Shown piece after piece: positions 37,410 to 47,941 of a stretch of 64,000 nt of DNA. A program made the position numbers and the translations under genes. Under the pieces are notes generated by a model. It had not been told where the DNA came from and did no database searches. It worked only from the letters and a program-made list of their open reading frames with translations. The stretch's first letter is position 1. Each line of letters opens with the position of its first letter. Location: NCBI RefSeq assembly GCF_004136315.1, contig NZ_CP029562.1, positions 186,001-250,000 of the forward strand, given 5' to 3'. This stretch comes from Mesorhizobium sp. Pch-S (lineage in GTDB: Bacteria > Pseudomonadota > Alphaproteobacteria > Rhizobiales > Rhizobiaceae).

Positions 37410-39203
37410 TGAGCGCTCCATCCAGCTTGCGCAGTCTGATCGAACGCTTCCTGCCTGATCGGAACGCCAACTTCGCCATCATGGCGGCCCTGTCCATGCC
37501 CGTCGTCATTGCAGTGATGGCCGTCGCCATCGATGAGGGCTCTCTCTATACCGAGCGGCGCGCATCACAATCCGTCACAGACCTTGCAGCCATCGCGGCT
37601 GGCTCCAATCTCACCAATGCCAACCAGGCGGTGCTGAACGCGTTGAGCGACAATGGCCTGACCGGCGCAACGGTGGTCCAGCCGGGCACAGGTACACCCA
37701 CCCCTGCAAACCCGCTGGTGAGTGTCGTGCGAGGCCGGTACACGCCGACTTCGGCTGTCGGACAGCGTCCAGGCCAATGTGCAACCCTACAACGCTGTCT
37801 CGGTGTCGGTGCGCAAGGTTGGCACGATGTATTTTGGCGGTGCCTTCATGAGCCCGCCAATCATCAGCAACAACGCCATCGCTTCGGTCACGCCACAGGC
37901 TGCCTTCTCCGTCGGATCGCGATTGGCTTCGGTCGACACCAGCAAGAGCCCCCTGCTCAATGCAGTGCTCGGCGGCCTTCTCGGCACCAATGTCGCGCTC
38001 AACGTGATGGACTACAACTCGCTGCTCAGCGCCGACGTGAACGTTCTGTCGTTTTTGGATCAGCTTGCCATCAAGCTCAATCTTAACGCCGTCAGCTACT
38101 CAGACGTATTGGGCTCCGAGGCCACCATCGGACAGATCCTCAGTGCGCTGGCCAGCGTGCCCGGGCTGGATTCACGCAGCCAGCTTGCGCTGCAAACCCT
38201 GGCGGCGGGCGCAACCAATCTGATCAAGATACCACTCAATGCCCTTGTCGACCTTGGCAATGTCGGACGCCTCGGTCTCGGCCAGCGACCAGCCGGCCTG
38301 ACCGTCGATGCCGGCCTGTTCAACATGGTGTCGGCAGCGGCCGGCCTTGCCAACGGGAACAAGCAGATCGATCTCGGTGCCGCCGTGAACATTCCGGGCG
38401 TGCTGAAGATCAGCATCCTGCTCGCCGTTGGCGAACCACCTCAATCTTCGCCATGGTTCAGAGTGGGACAGAAAGGCGACGTGGTGCGCACCGCCCAGAC
38501 ACGGTTGAAACTGGTCGTCGAGGTTCTTCCGGCCTCCAGCCAACTGACAGCAGGCGTTGACATCAAGAAGGATGCACAGGGCAAACCAGGGGTAGTTACC
38601 CTACCCGTCAATGTCGAGCTGGCTTATGCCGAAGCTACACTCAGCGACATCAGCTGCTCGACCGGGCAGCCCGCGAGCCGTGTCGTCACAATCGCCGCGC
38701 GTCCAGGAATCGGTGACGTGAAGATCGCGCAGACCACAGGAACGGGTTTCGCCGACTTTACGCAACCGCAGAACTTCACGCCTGCCCCGATCCTCAATGT
38801 AGCGATCAACTTGTTGCTGCTGCAGCTCAATCTGGTGACGGTGAACGCCTATGCCGATATCGACATCGGCAATACGAACACCACGAACCTGACATTCAAC
38901 AACTCGGACATAACCGCCAAGACGGCCAAAACCGTAAAAACGACGAACTATACCAACTCGGCAACGACTTCACTGCTCAGCAATCTGCAATTGAGTGCAA
39001 CCGTTCTGGGAATAAAACTCGACCTCATCACGGATCTTCTCCTGAACACCATTCGCCCGGCACTGATCCCACTCCTGCAGACGATCACCACGCCGCTGGA
39101 CAACGTGCTGGCGTGGCTGCTCTCGTCTCTCGGCATCGGTCTGGGCGAGGCCGACGTGCGCGTGACTGGAGCCACCTGCGGACAATCCGTCCTCGTGCAA
39201 TAA
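37409..39203 (+). pseudogene. TadG-like pilus assembly protein, with one-base frameshift
   Basis: The first frame (from ATG 37409) has the TadG N-terminus: DRNANFAIMAALSMPVVIAVMAVAIDEGSLYTERRASQSVTDLAAIAAG. It leaves register after VVRGRYTPTS at about 37752-37755, and a second frame continues LSDSVQANVQPYNAVSVSVRKVGTMYFGG to the stop at 39203. TTCGGCTG in place of an expected TCGCTG would explain the +1 shift. Restored length is about 597 residues. The C-terminal part is rich in Leu/Ile/Asn/Thr, with a Thr/Lys/Asn-rich stretch near 38870-38960 before a final hydrophobic region. Probably sequence error or recent inactivation; both halves keep coding character. Confidence 0.85.
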
Positions 39204-39228
39204 ACGCCGTTGGCGATATCTGGAACAG

Positions 39229-39256
39229 AAAGGCGGAAGGCTTGCCTTCCGCCTTT
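39229..39256. terminator. Bidirectional terminator between tadG and alpha-glucosidase
   Basis: A 13-bp inverted repeat AAAGGCGGAAGGC/GCCTTCCGCCTTT with only two bases between the arms, flanked by A- and T-rich ends, between two convergent genes. Confidence 0.75.
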
Positions 39257-39258
39257 CT

Positions 39259-40890
39259 TCAATCAACCAGCCTGGCCAGAAACGCCCCGAGCGGCGGCAG
39301 TGAAACATTTGTTTCAAAGCCGACAGCTTCGACGCCGACGGAATCAAGCACTTCCGCGATTTCGAACCCGCCAGGCAACGGCCAGACGGCGTCCCCACCG
39401 GTGAAGTTGAAAACACACAGCAGTGCCTCGCCTTCCGCTTCCCGCACGAAAGCAAGTACATCGCCCTCCGCATCGAGGAAACGGATCGAGCCCCTCGCGA
39501 GCGATGGATGCCGCCGGCGCAACGCCAGCACCGCGCGATAGACGGCAAGTACGCTTTCATTGCTATCGTTTTGAACATCAACAGCGCGAATGCGATGCTC
39601 ATCCGGTATGGGAAGCCACGGCTTCGCAACTGAAAAACCTGCGTTCACGGCACCGGCTTCCCAGGGCATCGGCGTCCGGCAGCCATCCCGCCCCTTGAAC
39701 CCAGGCCAGAAACGGATGCCATAGGGATCGCGCAGATCTTCGAAGGCCAGCTCGGCCTCGGGCAGTCCAAGCTCTTCGCCCTGGTAGAGGCAGATCGAAC
39801 CGCGGAGGCAGGCGATCAATCGAATGGCGAATTTCGCCACGGCGTCGGCATCTCCGCCCGGTGGCGTCCAGCGGCTGACATGGCGAATGACGTCGTGGTT
39901 GGAAAAAGCCCAGCAGGCCCAGCCATCCGGTGCAACGGCCCCAAACGCCTCGACGCAGCCCCGCACATGCGCAGCCGAAAAGGCCTGCCCCAGCAGATCG
40001 AAGGTGTAGCACATATTGAGGCGATCGTCGCCCGAGGTATAGGCCGCCATGGTCTGCAACGACCGGCCTTCATCACCCACTTCGCCGACCACGGCGCGGT
40101 CGCCGTACTCGTCGATCAGGCCACGGAACCGCTTGAGGAATTCAAGGTTTTCCGGGCGCGTCTTGTCGAACAGATGCTCCTGGAAAAGATAGGGATTGGT
40201 TTCAGTCAACGTCCCGGCGAGGCTTGCGGTCAGCGGTGGATTCGAGCGCAGCCAACGGTCGTGCACGTAGTAGTTCACCGTATCGAGACGAAAGCCGTCA
40301 ACGCCACGCTCCAACCAGAATCGAACGCTGTCCAGAAGCGCATCCTGCACCGCCGGATTGTGGAAATTGAGATCCGGCTGGGCGGCAAGGAAATTGTGCA
40401 TGTAGTACTGCCGACGTGTCGAATCCCATTCCCAGGCGGGCCCTCCGAATACCGACAACCAGTTGTTCGGAGGTGAGCCATCCGGCTTTGCCTCAGCCCA
40501 GACGTACCAATCCGCCTTTTCATTGTCGCGACTGGCACGGCTTTCCTGGAACCAGTCATGCCGGTCTGATGTATGCGACAGCACCTGGTCGATGATGACC
40601 CTCAGTCCCAGCCGGTGCGCCTCGGCCAGCAGCGCATCGAAATCCTCGAGCGAACCGAAGATCGGGTCGACAGCCCGGTAGTCAGAGACGTCATAGCCCA
40701 TGTCGGCCATGGGTGATTTGAAGAAAGGCGAGAGCCAGACGGCGTCGACGCCGAGCGAGGCGACATGGGCAAGCCGTGCGGCGGCACCCTTGAGGTCGCC
40801 GCTGCCATCGCCGGTCGTATCCTGGAAGGACCGTGGGTAGATTTGATAGATGACGCAGCCGCGCCACCATTCATTTCCGGGATTGGTCAT
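39259..40890 (-). CDS. Alpha-glucosidase (GH13 family)
   Basis: Cytoplasmic glucoside hydrolase of 543 residues acting on maltose-like alpha-glucosides. The N-terminus WWRGCVIYQIYPRSFQDTTGDGSGDLKG is typical of GH13 oligo-1,6-/alpha-glucosidases. Catalytic residues are visible: nucleophile Asp in GFRLDTVNYY, acid/base Glu in AVVGEVGDE, and transition-state Asp in AFSNHDVIRH; QVLSHTSDRHDWF gives conserved region I. No signal peptide. It overlaps glgX by four bases (ATGA), so the pair is read together and likely finishes glucan breakdown. Rhizobial AglA is a close functional candidate, but no agl transporter is near. Confidence 0.92.
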   Translation of the reverse strand: MTNPGNEWWRGCVIYQIYPRSFQDTTGDGSGDLKGAAARLAHVASLGVDAVWLSPFFKSPMADMGYDVSDYRAVDPIFGSLEDFDALLAEAHRLGLRVIIDQVLSHTSDRHDWFQESRASRDNEKADWYVWAEAKPDGSPPNNWLSVFGGPAWEWDSTRRQYYMHNFLAAQPDLNFHNPAVQDALLDSVRFWLERGVDGFRLDTVNYYVHDRWLRSNPPLTASLAGTLTETNPYLFQEHLFDKTRPENLEFLKRFRGLIDEYGDRAVVGEVGDEGRSLQTMAAYTSGDDRLNMCYTFDLLGQAFSAAHVRGCVEAFGAVAPDGWACWAFSNHDVIRHVSRWTPPGGDADAVAKFAIRLIACLRGSICLYQGEELGLPEAELAFEDLRDPYGIRFWPGFKGRDGCRTPMPWEAGAVNAGFSVAKPWLPIPDEHRIRAVDVQNDSNESVLAVYRAVLALRRRHPSLARGSIRFLDAEGDVLAFVREAEGEALLCVFNFTGGDAVWPLPGGFEIAEVLDSVGVEAVGFETNVSLPPLGAFLARLVD

Positions 40891-42887
40891 CTCGGTTCTC
40901 CACCATCCTCGCTCAGCACGCGCTCGATCATCAAGCAGACAGCCCTGCCCTCGATCAGGCGCCAGGCTTCGGCAGGCGCCGTGGGGTCAAGCGCATCGAA
41001 CCAGCGATAGCCGTCGCGCAGGGGCAAAACGAAAGTCGAGGATCGCCGATCACCATTGACCAGTACTGCCAGCCTGCACCCGTCGACGCCCGCGCTGCCC
41101 AGCACCATCGTCAGGCGGTGCCGGCTCGGGTCGTTCCAGGCCGCTTCATCCATCGGCAGACCGGTCTCCGTCATCCAGACGACATCCGGCAACCCGTCGC
41201 CACTACGCGGCTGACCGGTCAAAAAGACGGTGTCGCGCAGCGCAGGCAGATCACGACGCAAAGCCGATAGGGCAGCGACATAGGCTTCCAAGGTCTGGTC
41301 GCGCCTGCGCCAATCCAGCCAGGTGAGGTCGTTGTCCTGCGCATAGGCGTTGTTGTTGCCGCCCTGGCTCCTGCCGAATTCGTCGCCTGCCGTCAGCATG
41401 ATGGTGCCTCGAGAGGCGAACAACGTCGCCAGCAGCGCTCTCTGATCACCGGCGCGGCGAGCAGCAATACGCGGTTCTGCGCTCTCGCCCTCGACGCCGA
41501 AGTTCCAGGACAGGTTCTCGTCATGGCCGTCACGATTTGCCTCGCCATTGGCCTGGTTGTGCTTTTTCTCGTAGCGCACGAGGTCGGCGAGCGTCATGCC
41601 GTCGTGGGCAGCGATGAAATTCACGCTGCGGGTTTGTGCTTCACCCGCGAAAACATCCGAAGACCCAGCCAGCCGCGTCGCCAGCCGTCCAACCAGACCG
41701 GCATCGCCGCGCCAGAACCGGCGGACATCGTCACGATACTTGTCGTTCCATTCGAGAAACGGGGAGCCAAACCGGCCGAGTTGGTAGCCACCCGGCCCGA
41801 TGTCCCACGGCTCGGCAATCAGGATACGGTCCGAAAGAACCGGATCCGCACGCATGGCCGCAAGCAGTTGTGCGTTCGGCGCGAAGCCGTTGTCGTCGCG
41901 CCCCAGCACCGGAGCAAGGTCGAAACGGAAACCGTCGACACCGGCATGGCGCACAAAGTGGCGCAAGCTCGCCAGCACAAGATCGCGCACTTCCGGGTGG
42001 TCACAGGCAAGCGTGTTGCCGGTACCGGTGTCGTTGATCAACCGGCCGTCCGGACCATGGCGATAGTAGGCGAGACTGTCCAGGCCGCGCAGCGACAACG
42101 TTGGGCCATGATCGTCGCTCTCGCCTGTATGATTGAAGACCAGATCGAGGATGACGCCGATCCCCGCCTTGCGCAGGGTATCCGTCGCGGCGCGCAGGTC
42201 GGCAATCCCTGCCGGCGCCAGATGCGGATCCAGCGCCATGAATGTGACCGGGTTGTAGCCCCAGGCATTGGTCAGGCCAAGCGGCGGCAAATGGCGTTCA
42301 TCGATCTTTGCGGTGACCGGCATCAGTTCGACAGCAGAAACGCCGATCTTCTTCAGATGATCGATAACGGCCGGATTTGTCAGGGCGCGCAGCGTGCCAC
42401 GATCGTTGTCCGGGATGTCCGGATGGCGCATGGAAAAAGCCCGGACAGGCAGTTCGTAGATCAGCCCACCCGGTTGGAACAGCGGCGGCACTGATGGTGC
42501 GCCGGACAAGGCCGTAACGACCGCCTTCGGGACCAATGACGCGGTGTCGCCGCCCTCTCCGCGACGCGCACCGAGCTTCGCATCGTAGACGTAGGGGCGG
42601 TCGATGGCGACGGCATAAGGATCGACCAGCAATTTGTCAGGATCAAACCAGAAGCCTCGCGCAGGGTCATAGTCGCCATCGGCGCGATAGCCATAGCGGG
42701 AGCCCGCGCTGACGCCCTTCACATAGATCTGGAAAATCCCGTCCTCGCCACGCACCATCGGCAGGCGCTCGACCTCTTGGTCGGCGGCGTCGAACAGGCA
42801 GAGCTCGATCTTTCCGGCACGACTGGACCAGACCGCAAATTCGGTGCCTGATTTGTCGGGTCGTGCTCCGAGTGTGGCGGGGGCCAT
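40887..42887 (-). CDS. glgX: Glycogen debranching enzyme GlgX
   Basis: Isoamylase-type alpha-1,6-glucosidase (GH13_11) that trims phosphorylase-limit branches, 666 residues. An N-terminal CBM48 region (GTEFAVWSSRAGKIELCLFD) precedes the barrel with ILDLVFNHTGESDDHGPTLSLRGLDS, nucleophile Asp in GFRFDLAPVLGRD, Glu in ILIAEPWDIG and Asp in FIAAHDGMTL. The internal ATG 42885-42887 (MAPATLGARPDKSGT), with GGAG four bases ahead, is chosen over an upstream frame to 42944. First gene of the glgX-alpha-glucosidase pair; divergent from an SRPBCC gene. Confidence 0.95.
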   Translation of the reverse strand: MAPATLGARPDKSGTEFAVWSSRAGKIELCLFDAADQEVERLPMVRGEDGIFQIYVKGVSAGSRYGYRADGDYDPARGFWFDPDKLLVDPYAVAIDRPYVYDAKLGARRGEGGDTASLVPKAVVTALSGAPSVPPLFQPGGLIYELPVRAFSMRHPDIPDNDRGTLRALTNPAVIDHLKKIGVSAVELMPVTAKIDERHLPPLGLTNAWGYNPVTFMALDPHLAPAGIADLRAATDTLRKAGIGVILDLVFNHTGESDDHGPTLSLRGLDSLAYYRHGPDGRLINDTGTGNTLACDHPEVRDLVLASLRHFVRHAGVDGFRFDLAPVLGRDDNGFAPNAQLLAAMRADPVLSDRILIAEPWDIGPGGYQLGRFGSPFLEWNDKYRDDVRRFWRGDAGLVGRLATRLAGSSDVFAGEAQTRSVNFIAAHDGMTLADLVRYEKKHNQANGEANRDGHDENLSWNFGVEGESAEPRIAARRAGDQRALLATLFASRGTIMLTAGDEFGRSQGGNNNAYAQDNDLTWLDWRRRDQTLEAYVAALSALRRDLPALRDTVFLTGQPRSGDGLPDVVWMTETGLPMDEAAWNDPSRHRLTMVLGSAGVDGCRLAVLVNGDRRSSTFVLPLRDGYRWFDALDPTAPAEAWRLIEGRAVCLMIERVLSEDGGEPR

Positions 42888-43047
42888 GCGCTCCTGCAGT
42901 GAATTCGGTGTTGTTTGCGACTCGCCAGCAGGCAACAATAGCAAGCTTGCCGCAACGCGAAACCACGCGTTTCATCGCTCTGTTTCAGAAAGTCGATACT
43001 GGCTGTTTCATCCGAATTTCCCGCCGGCAACTGATGAGGAGTAAGTC

Positions 43048-43487
43048 GTGCCCTACACCATCCGCTTGCATCGTGTCCTGAAAGCCCCACCCGAAAAAGT
43101 CTATCGCGCCTTCCTCGATGCCGATGCCCTGTCGCGTTGGCTGCCGCCCTACGGTTTCCTGTGCAACGTCGAGCATGTCGACGCCAAGGTTGGCGGCACC
43201 TTCCGCATGGCGTTCAGGAACTACACGACCGGCCATGCACATTCCTTCGGTGGCGAATTTCTGGAACTCGAGCCCAACCGCAAGCTCGTCTACACCGATC
43301 GCTTCGACGATCCAACCTGCCAGGAGAGATCAAGGTGACGGTTGAACTCACCGAAGTCTTCTGCGGGACCGACCTCAGGATCGAACAGGCCGGCATACCC
43401 GACCTGATCCCGGAAGCCGGCTGCTATCTCGGCTGGCAGGAGTCGCTGCTGCAACTCGCCAACGTGGTCGAACCCAACATTCCCTAG
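43048..43487 (+). pseudogene. SRPBCC/AHSA1 family protein, with one-base frameshift
   Basis: Restored length about 146 residues. The first frame (MPYTIRLHRVLKAPPEKVYRAFLDADALSRWLPPYGF) is a typical AHSA1 start; after TDRFDDP it runs off frame at about 43314-43315. The next frame carries the expected end GEIKVTVELTEVFCGTDLRIEQAGIP...CYLGWQESLLQLANVVE. The codons CCA AAC CTG appear as CCAACCTG, one A short. A small hydrophobic ligand-binding fold of unknown role. It sits alone on the plus strand between two glycogen operons on the minus strand. Sequencing error is quite possible. Confidence 0.85.
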
Positions 43488-43496
43488 AGCGAGTAA

Positions 43497-43573
43497 AGCG
43501 CATAGCGGTTCTGTGTCTGGAGCCGCGCAAAAACAACGACAGGGCGTTTCTGCGAAAAACCGAAACGCCCTGT
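43497..43573 (+). repeat. Dispersed intergenic repeat, copy C, with distal palindrome
   Basis: The segment AAGCGCATAGCGGTTCTGTG followed by TCTGGAG and a GCGCAAAAACAACG block matches copies A and B in order, and like B it is followed by a palindrome containing GCGTTTC/GAAACGC: ACAGGGCGTTTC (43539-43550) with GAAACGCCCTGT (43562-43573), 11-base loop. It separates convergent SRPBCC and pgm and may act as a terminator. Confidence 0.55.
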
Positions 43574-43592
43574 TCCTGCCAGCCGAAGCGGT

Positions 43593-45224
<1,632 letters not shown>

Positions 45225-46670
45225 TCAGGCAACCTTCCTTGCAAGCAGCGAGCGATAGAGCTCGACATATTTGTCCGCGCTGCGGTCCCAGGACACGTCG
45301 GCCTTCATGCCTTGCCGCTGGATCGAGGTCCAGACGCCGGCATTGCCGTGCGCCTGCATCAAGCGATGTACCGCGTGCAGCATCGCATCACCACTGTTGG
45401 CGGCGAACTGGAAACCGGTCGCCACACCGGCCGCAACAGCAGCCTCGTTGGCGTCGATGATGGTGTCGGCCAAGCCGCCGGTCCGCGCCACCACGGGAAC
45501 GCAGCCATAGCGCAGACCATAGAGCTGGGTCAGGCCGCATGGCTCGAATCGGGAAGGGATGATGATGGCGTCGCAGCCACCCTGCATGACGTGCGACAAT
45601 GCCTCGTCGTAACCGATCACCGTGCCGATGCGGCCACGATGGCGCGCTGCGGCGGCCAGCAACGCGCCTTCGAGACCCGGATCGCCGGAACCCAGTATGG
45701 CCAGCCTGGCACCGGCCGCGACAACGCCGTCAGCCACAGCGGCGAGGATGTCTATACCCTTTTGCCAGGTGAGGCGGCTGACCACGCAGATGATCGGGCT
45801 GTCATCCCTGGCGAGATTGAAGCGTTCTTCCACCGCGGCCCGGTTCGCGGCGCGCTTGACCAGGGCCTCGGCAGAATAGGTCGACACCAGATGTTTGTCG
45901 GTGGCGGGGTTCCAGATGTCGACGTCGATGCCGTTGACGATGCCATGGAGATCGGCAGCCCGCAGGTTGATCAGCCCGTCCAGTCCCATGCCGAACTCCG
46001 GTATGCGGATTTCCTGCGCATAGGTCGGGCTGACGGTGGTGATCGCCCAGGCGGCCTGCAAGCCAGCCTTCAGATAACCCACACCACCATAATATTCGAC
46101 GCCATCGAGGCTCATGGCCTGCGCAGGCAGCCCGAGTTCACCGAAGATGCCGGCGCCAAACTGACCCTGGAAGGCCAGATTGTGCACGGTGATCAGCGAT
46201 GGCGTGCCAACTGCCTTGCCGTAGCGCATGTAGGCCAGCGTCATCGCCGCCTGCCAGTCATGGGCATGCACGATATCGGGCTTGTAGCCATCAATGCTGC
46301 CGCCGGCGATGTCACCGCCGACACGACTTAGTGCGGCAAAGCGGCGCCAGTTGTCCTGCCAGTCGCGACCGTTGCTGTCGCCATAGGGACCGCCGACACG
46401 ATCAAACAGGTGCGGCGCGTCGAGTACCAGGAGATCGAGCCCCTCCACCTGGGCTGCCTGGACAGTCGCTTTGCCGCCATAGAGTGCCTGATACGTCGCC
46501 GCGGCCTTCTTTTTCTTCAGCGCGTCCATCACGACAGGATAGCCTGGCACGAGCGAGCGCATCGCCACGCCCTTGCCGGCCAGTGCGACCGGCAGAGCGC
46601 CGGCGACATCGGCCAACCCGCCGGTCTTGACCAGTGGGAAGATCTCCGGCGTGACGGACAGAACCTGCAT
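45225..46670 (-). CDS. glgA: Glycogen synthase (ADP-glucose dependent)
   Basis: GT5 glucosyltransferase extending alpha-1,4-glucan from ADP-glucose, 481 residues. The KTGGL substrate motif is at residues 15-19 ([16 protein letters not shown]). The C-terminal GT-B domain shows [32 protein letters not shown]. Length fits bacterial GlgA. Separated from glgC and pgm by 3 bases each, so tightly co-transcribed. Confidence 0.96.
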   Translation of the reverse strand: MQVLSVTPEIFPLVKTGGLADVAGALPVALAGKGVAMRSLVPGYPVVMDALKKKKAAATYQALYGGKATVQAAQVEGLDLLVLDAPHLFDRVGGPYGDSNGRDWQDNWRRFAALSRVGGDIAGGSIDGYKPDIVHAHDWQAAMTLAYMRYGKAVGTPSLITVHNLAFQGQFGAGIFGELGLPAQAMSLDGVEYYGGVGYLKAGLQAAWAITTVSPTYAQEIRIPEFGMGLDGLINLRAADLHGIVNGIDVDIWNPATDKHLVSTYSAEALVKRAANRAAVEERFNLARDDSPIICVVSRLTWQKGIDILAAVADGVVAAGARLAILGSGDPGLEGALLAAAARHRGRIGTVIGYDEALSHVMQGGCDAIIIPSRFEPCGLTQLYGLRYGCVPVVARTGGLADTIIDANEAAVAAGVATGFQFAANSGDAMLHAVHRLMQAHGNAGVWTSIQRQGMKADVSWDRSADKYVELYRSLLARKVA

Positions 46671-46673
46671 GCG

Positions 46674-47939
46674 TTACGTTCCCAACCTGTCGATCATGTC
46701 CTGCGTTATCAGAACAATGCCCCGTTCCGAAACCCGGAAACGCTTGCGGTCGAGTTCCAGGTCCTCACCAACGATCAGGCCTTCGGGAATATGCACACCG
46801 TGGTCGATGACGACGTTGGTCAGTTGCGCGTTGCGGCCAACATGGCAGTCCGGCAGCATCACGACATGGTCGAGGCTGGAATAAGAATTGATGCGGGCTC
46901 CGGTGAAGATCAGGCTGCGCTTCAACGAGGCGCCCGACACGATGCAGTCGCCCGAAACCAGTGACGACACCGCCATGCCGCGCCGTCCCTCGTCATCATG
47001 CACGAACTTAGCCGGCGGCTTCAGTTCCGCATAGGTCCAGATCGGCCAGTCGCGGTCGTAGAGGTCAAGCTCGGGCGTGATATCGGTGAGGTCGATATTG
47101 GCTTCCCAATAGGCGTCGATGGTTCCGACATCGCGCCAATAGGGTCCCGCCTCCGCCGTCGAACGCACGCAGGACTTGGCGAAACGGTGCGCCACGGCCT
47201 TTCCGTGCTGGACAATGTACGGGATGATATCCTTGCCGAAATCTCGGCTGGAATCCGGCTCGGCCGCATCACGGCGCAGCTGCTCCATCAAGAACTTGGT
47301 CTTGAAGACGTAGATGCCCATCGAAGCGAGCGCATAGTCCGGCTTGTCGGGAATGCCGGGCGGATCGGCCGGCTTTTCGATGAAGGAGAGGATGGCATCC
47401 TTGTTGTCGACATGCATGACGCCGAAACCGGTGGCTTCCATGCGGGGGACCTCGAGACAACCCACCGTGACGTCGGCGCCGGCATCGACGTGCTGGCGCA
47501 ACATCAGTTCGTAGTCCATCTTGTAGATGTGGTCGCCGGCCAGGATCACCATGTATTCCGGCCCATAAGCCTCGATGATGTCGATGTTCTGGTAGACCGC
47601 GTCGGCTGTGCCCTCATACCATTGCGTTTCCGAGACACGCTGGCTGGCTGGCAGGATATCGAAACTCTCGTTTCGCTCCGGCCTCAGGAAGTTCCAGCCG
47701 CGCTGCAGATGGCGGATCAGCGAATGCGCCTTGTATTGGGTGGCCACCCCGAGGCGTCGGATGCCCGAGTTCAATGCATTGGAGAGCGCGAAGTCGATGA
47801 TGCGGGTCTTGCCGCCGAAATAGACCGCGGGTTTTGCACGCCTGTCGGTCAACTCCTTGAGGCGACTGCCGCGTCCGCCGGCCAGGACATAGGCCATCGC
47901 ATCACGCGCCAGCGGTTGCGACCGTTTGAAATCCGCCAT
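46674..47939 (-). CDS. glgC: Glucose-1-phosphate adenylyltransferase
   Basis: Makes ADP-glucose from ATP and glucose-1-phosphate, the committed step of glycogen synthesis; 421 residues. Pyrophosphorylase loop [24 protein letters not shown] is near the N-terminus, followed by [22 protein letters not shown] and FIEKPAD; the C-terminal left-handed beta-helix follows. Start ATG 47937-47939 (MADFKRSQ), led by GGGAGG; a TTG at 47945 overlapping the glgB stop is less likely. Allosteric control by fructose-6-phosphate or pyruvate is a family trait, not visible here. Confidence 0.96.
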   Translation of the reverse strand: MADFKRSQPLARDAMAYVLAGGRGSRLKELTDRRAKPAVYFGGKTRIIDFALSNALNSGIRRLGVATQYKAHSLIRHLQRGWNFLRPERNESFDILPASQRVSETQWYEGTADAVYQNIDIIEAYGPEYMVILAGDHIYKMDYELMLRQHVDAGADVTVGCLEVPRMEATGFGVMHVDNKDAILSFIEKPADPPGIPDKPDYALASMGIYVFKTKFLMEQLRRDAAEPDSSRDFGKDIIPYIVQHGKAVAHRFAKSCVRSTAEAGPYWRDVGTIDAYWEANIDLTDITPELDLYDRDWPIWTYAELKPPAKFVHDDEGRRGMAVSSLVSGDCIVSGASLKRSLIFTGARINSYSSLDHVVMLPDCHVGRNAQLTNVVIDHGVHIPEGLIVGEDLELDRKRFRVSERGIVLITQDMIDRLGT

Positions 47940-47941
47940 TA

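Noticed and set aside
37700..37800. Programmed ribosomal frameshift in the TadG-like gene
   Set aside because: No slippery heptamer or downstream pseudoknot is evident; together with two similar events elsewhere, sequence error is simpler.
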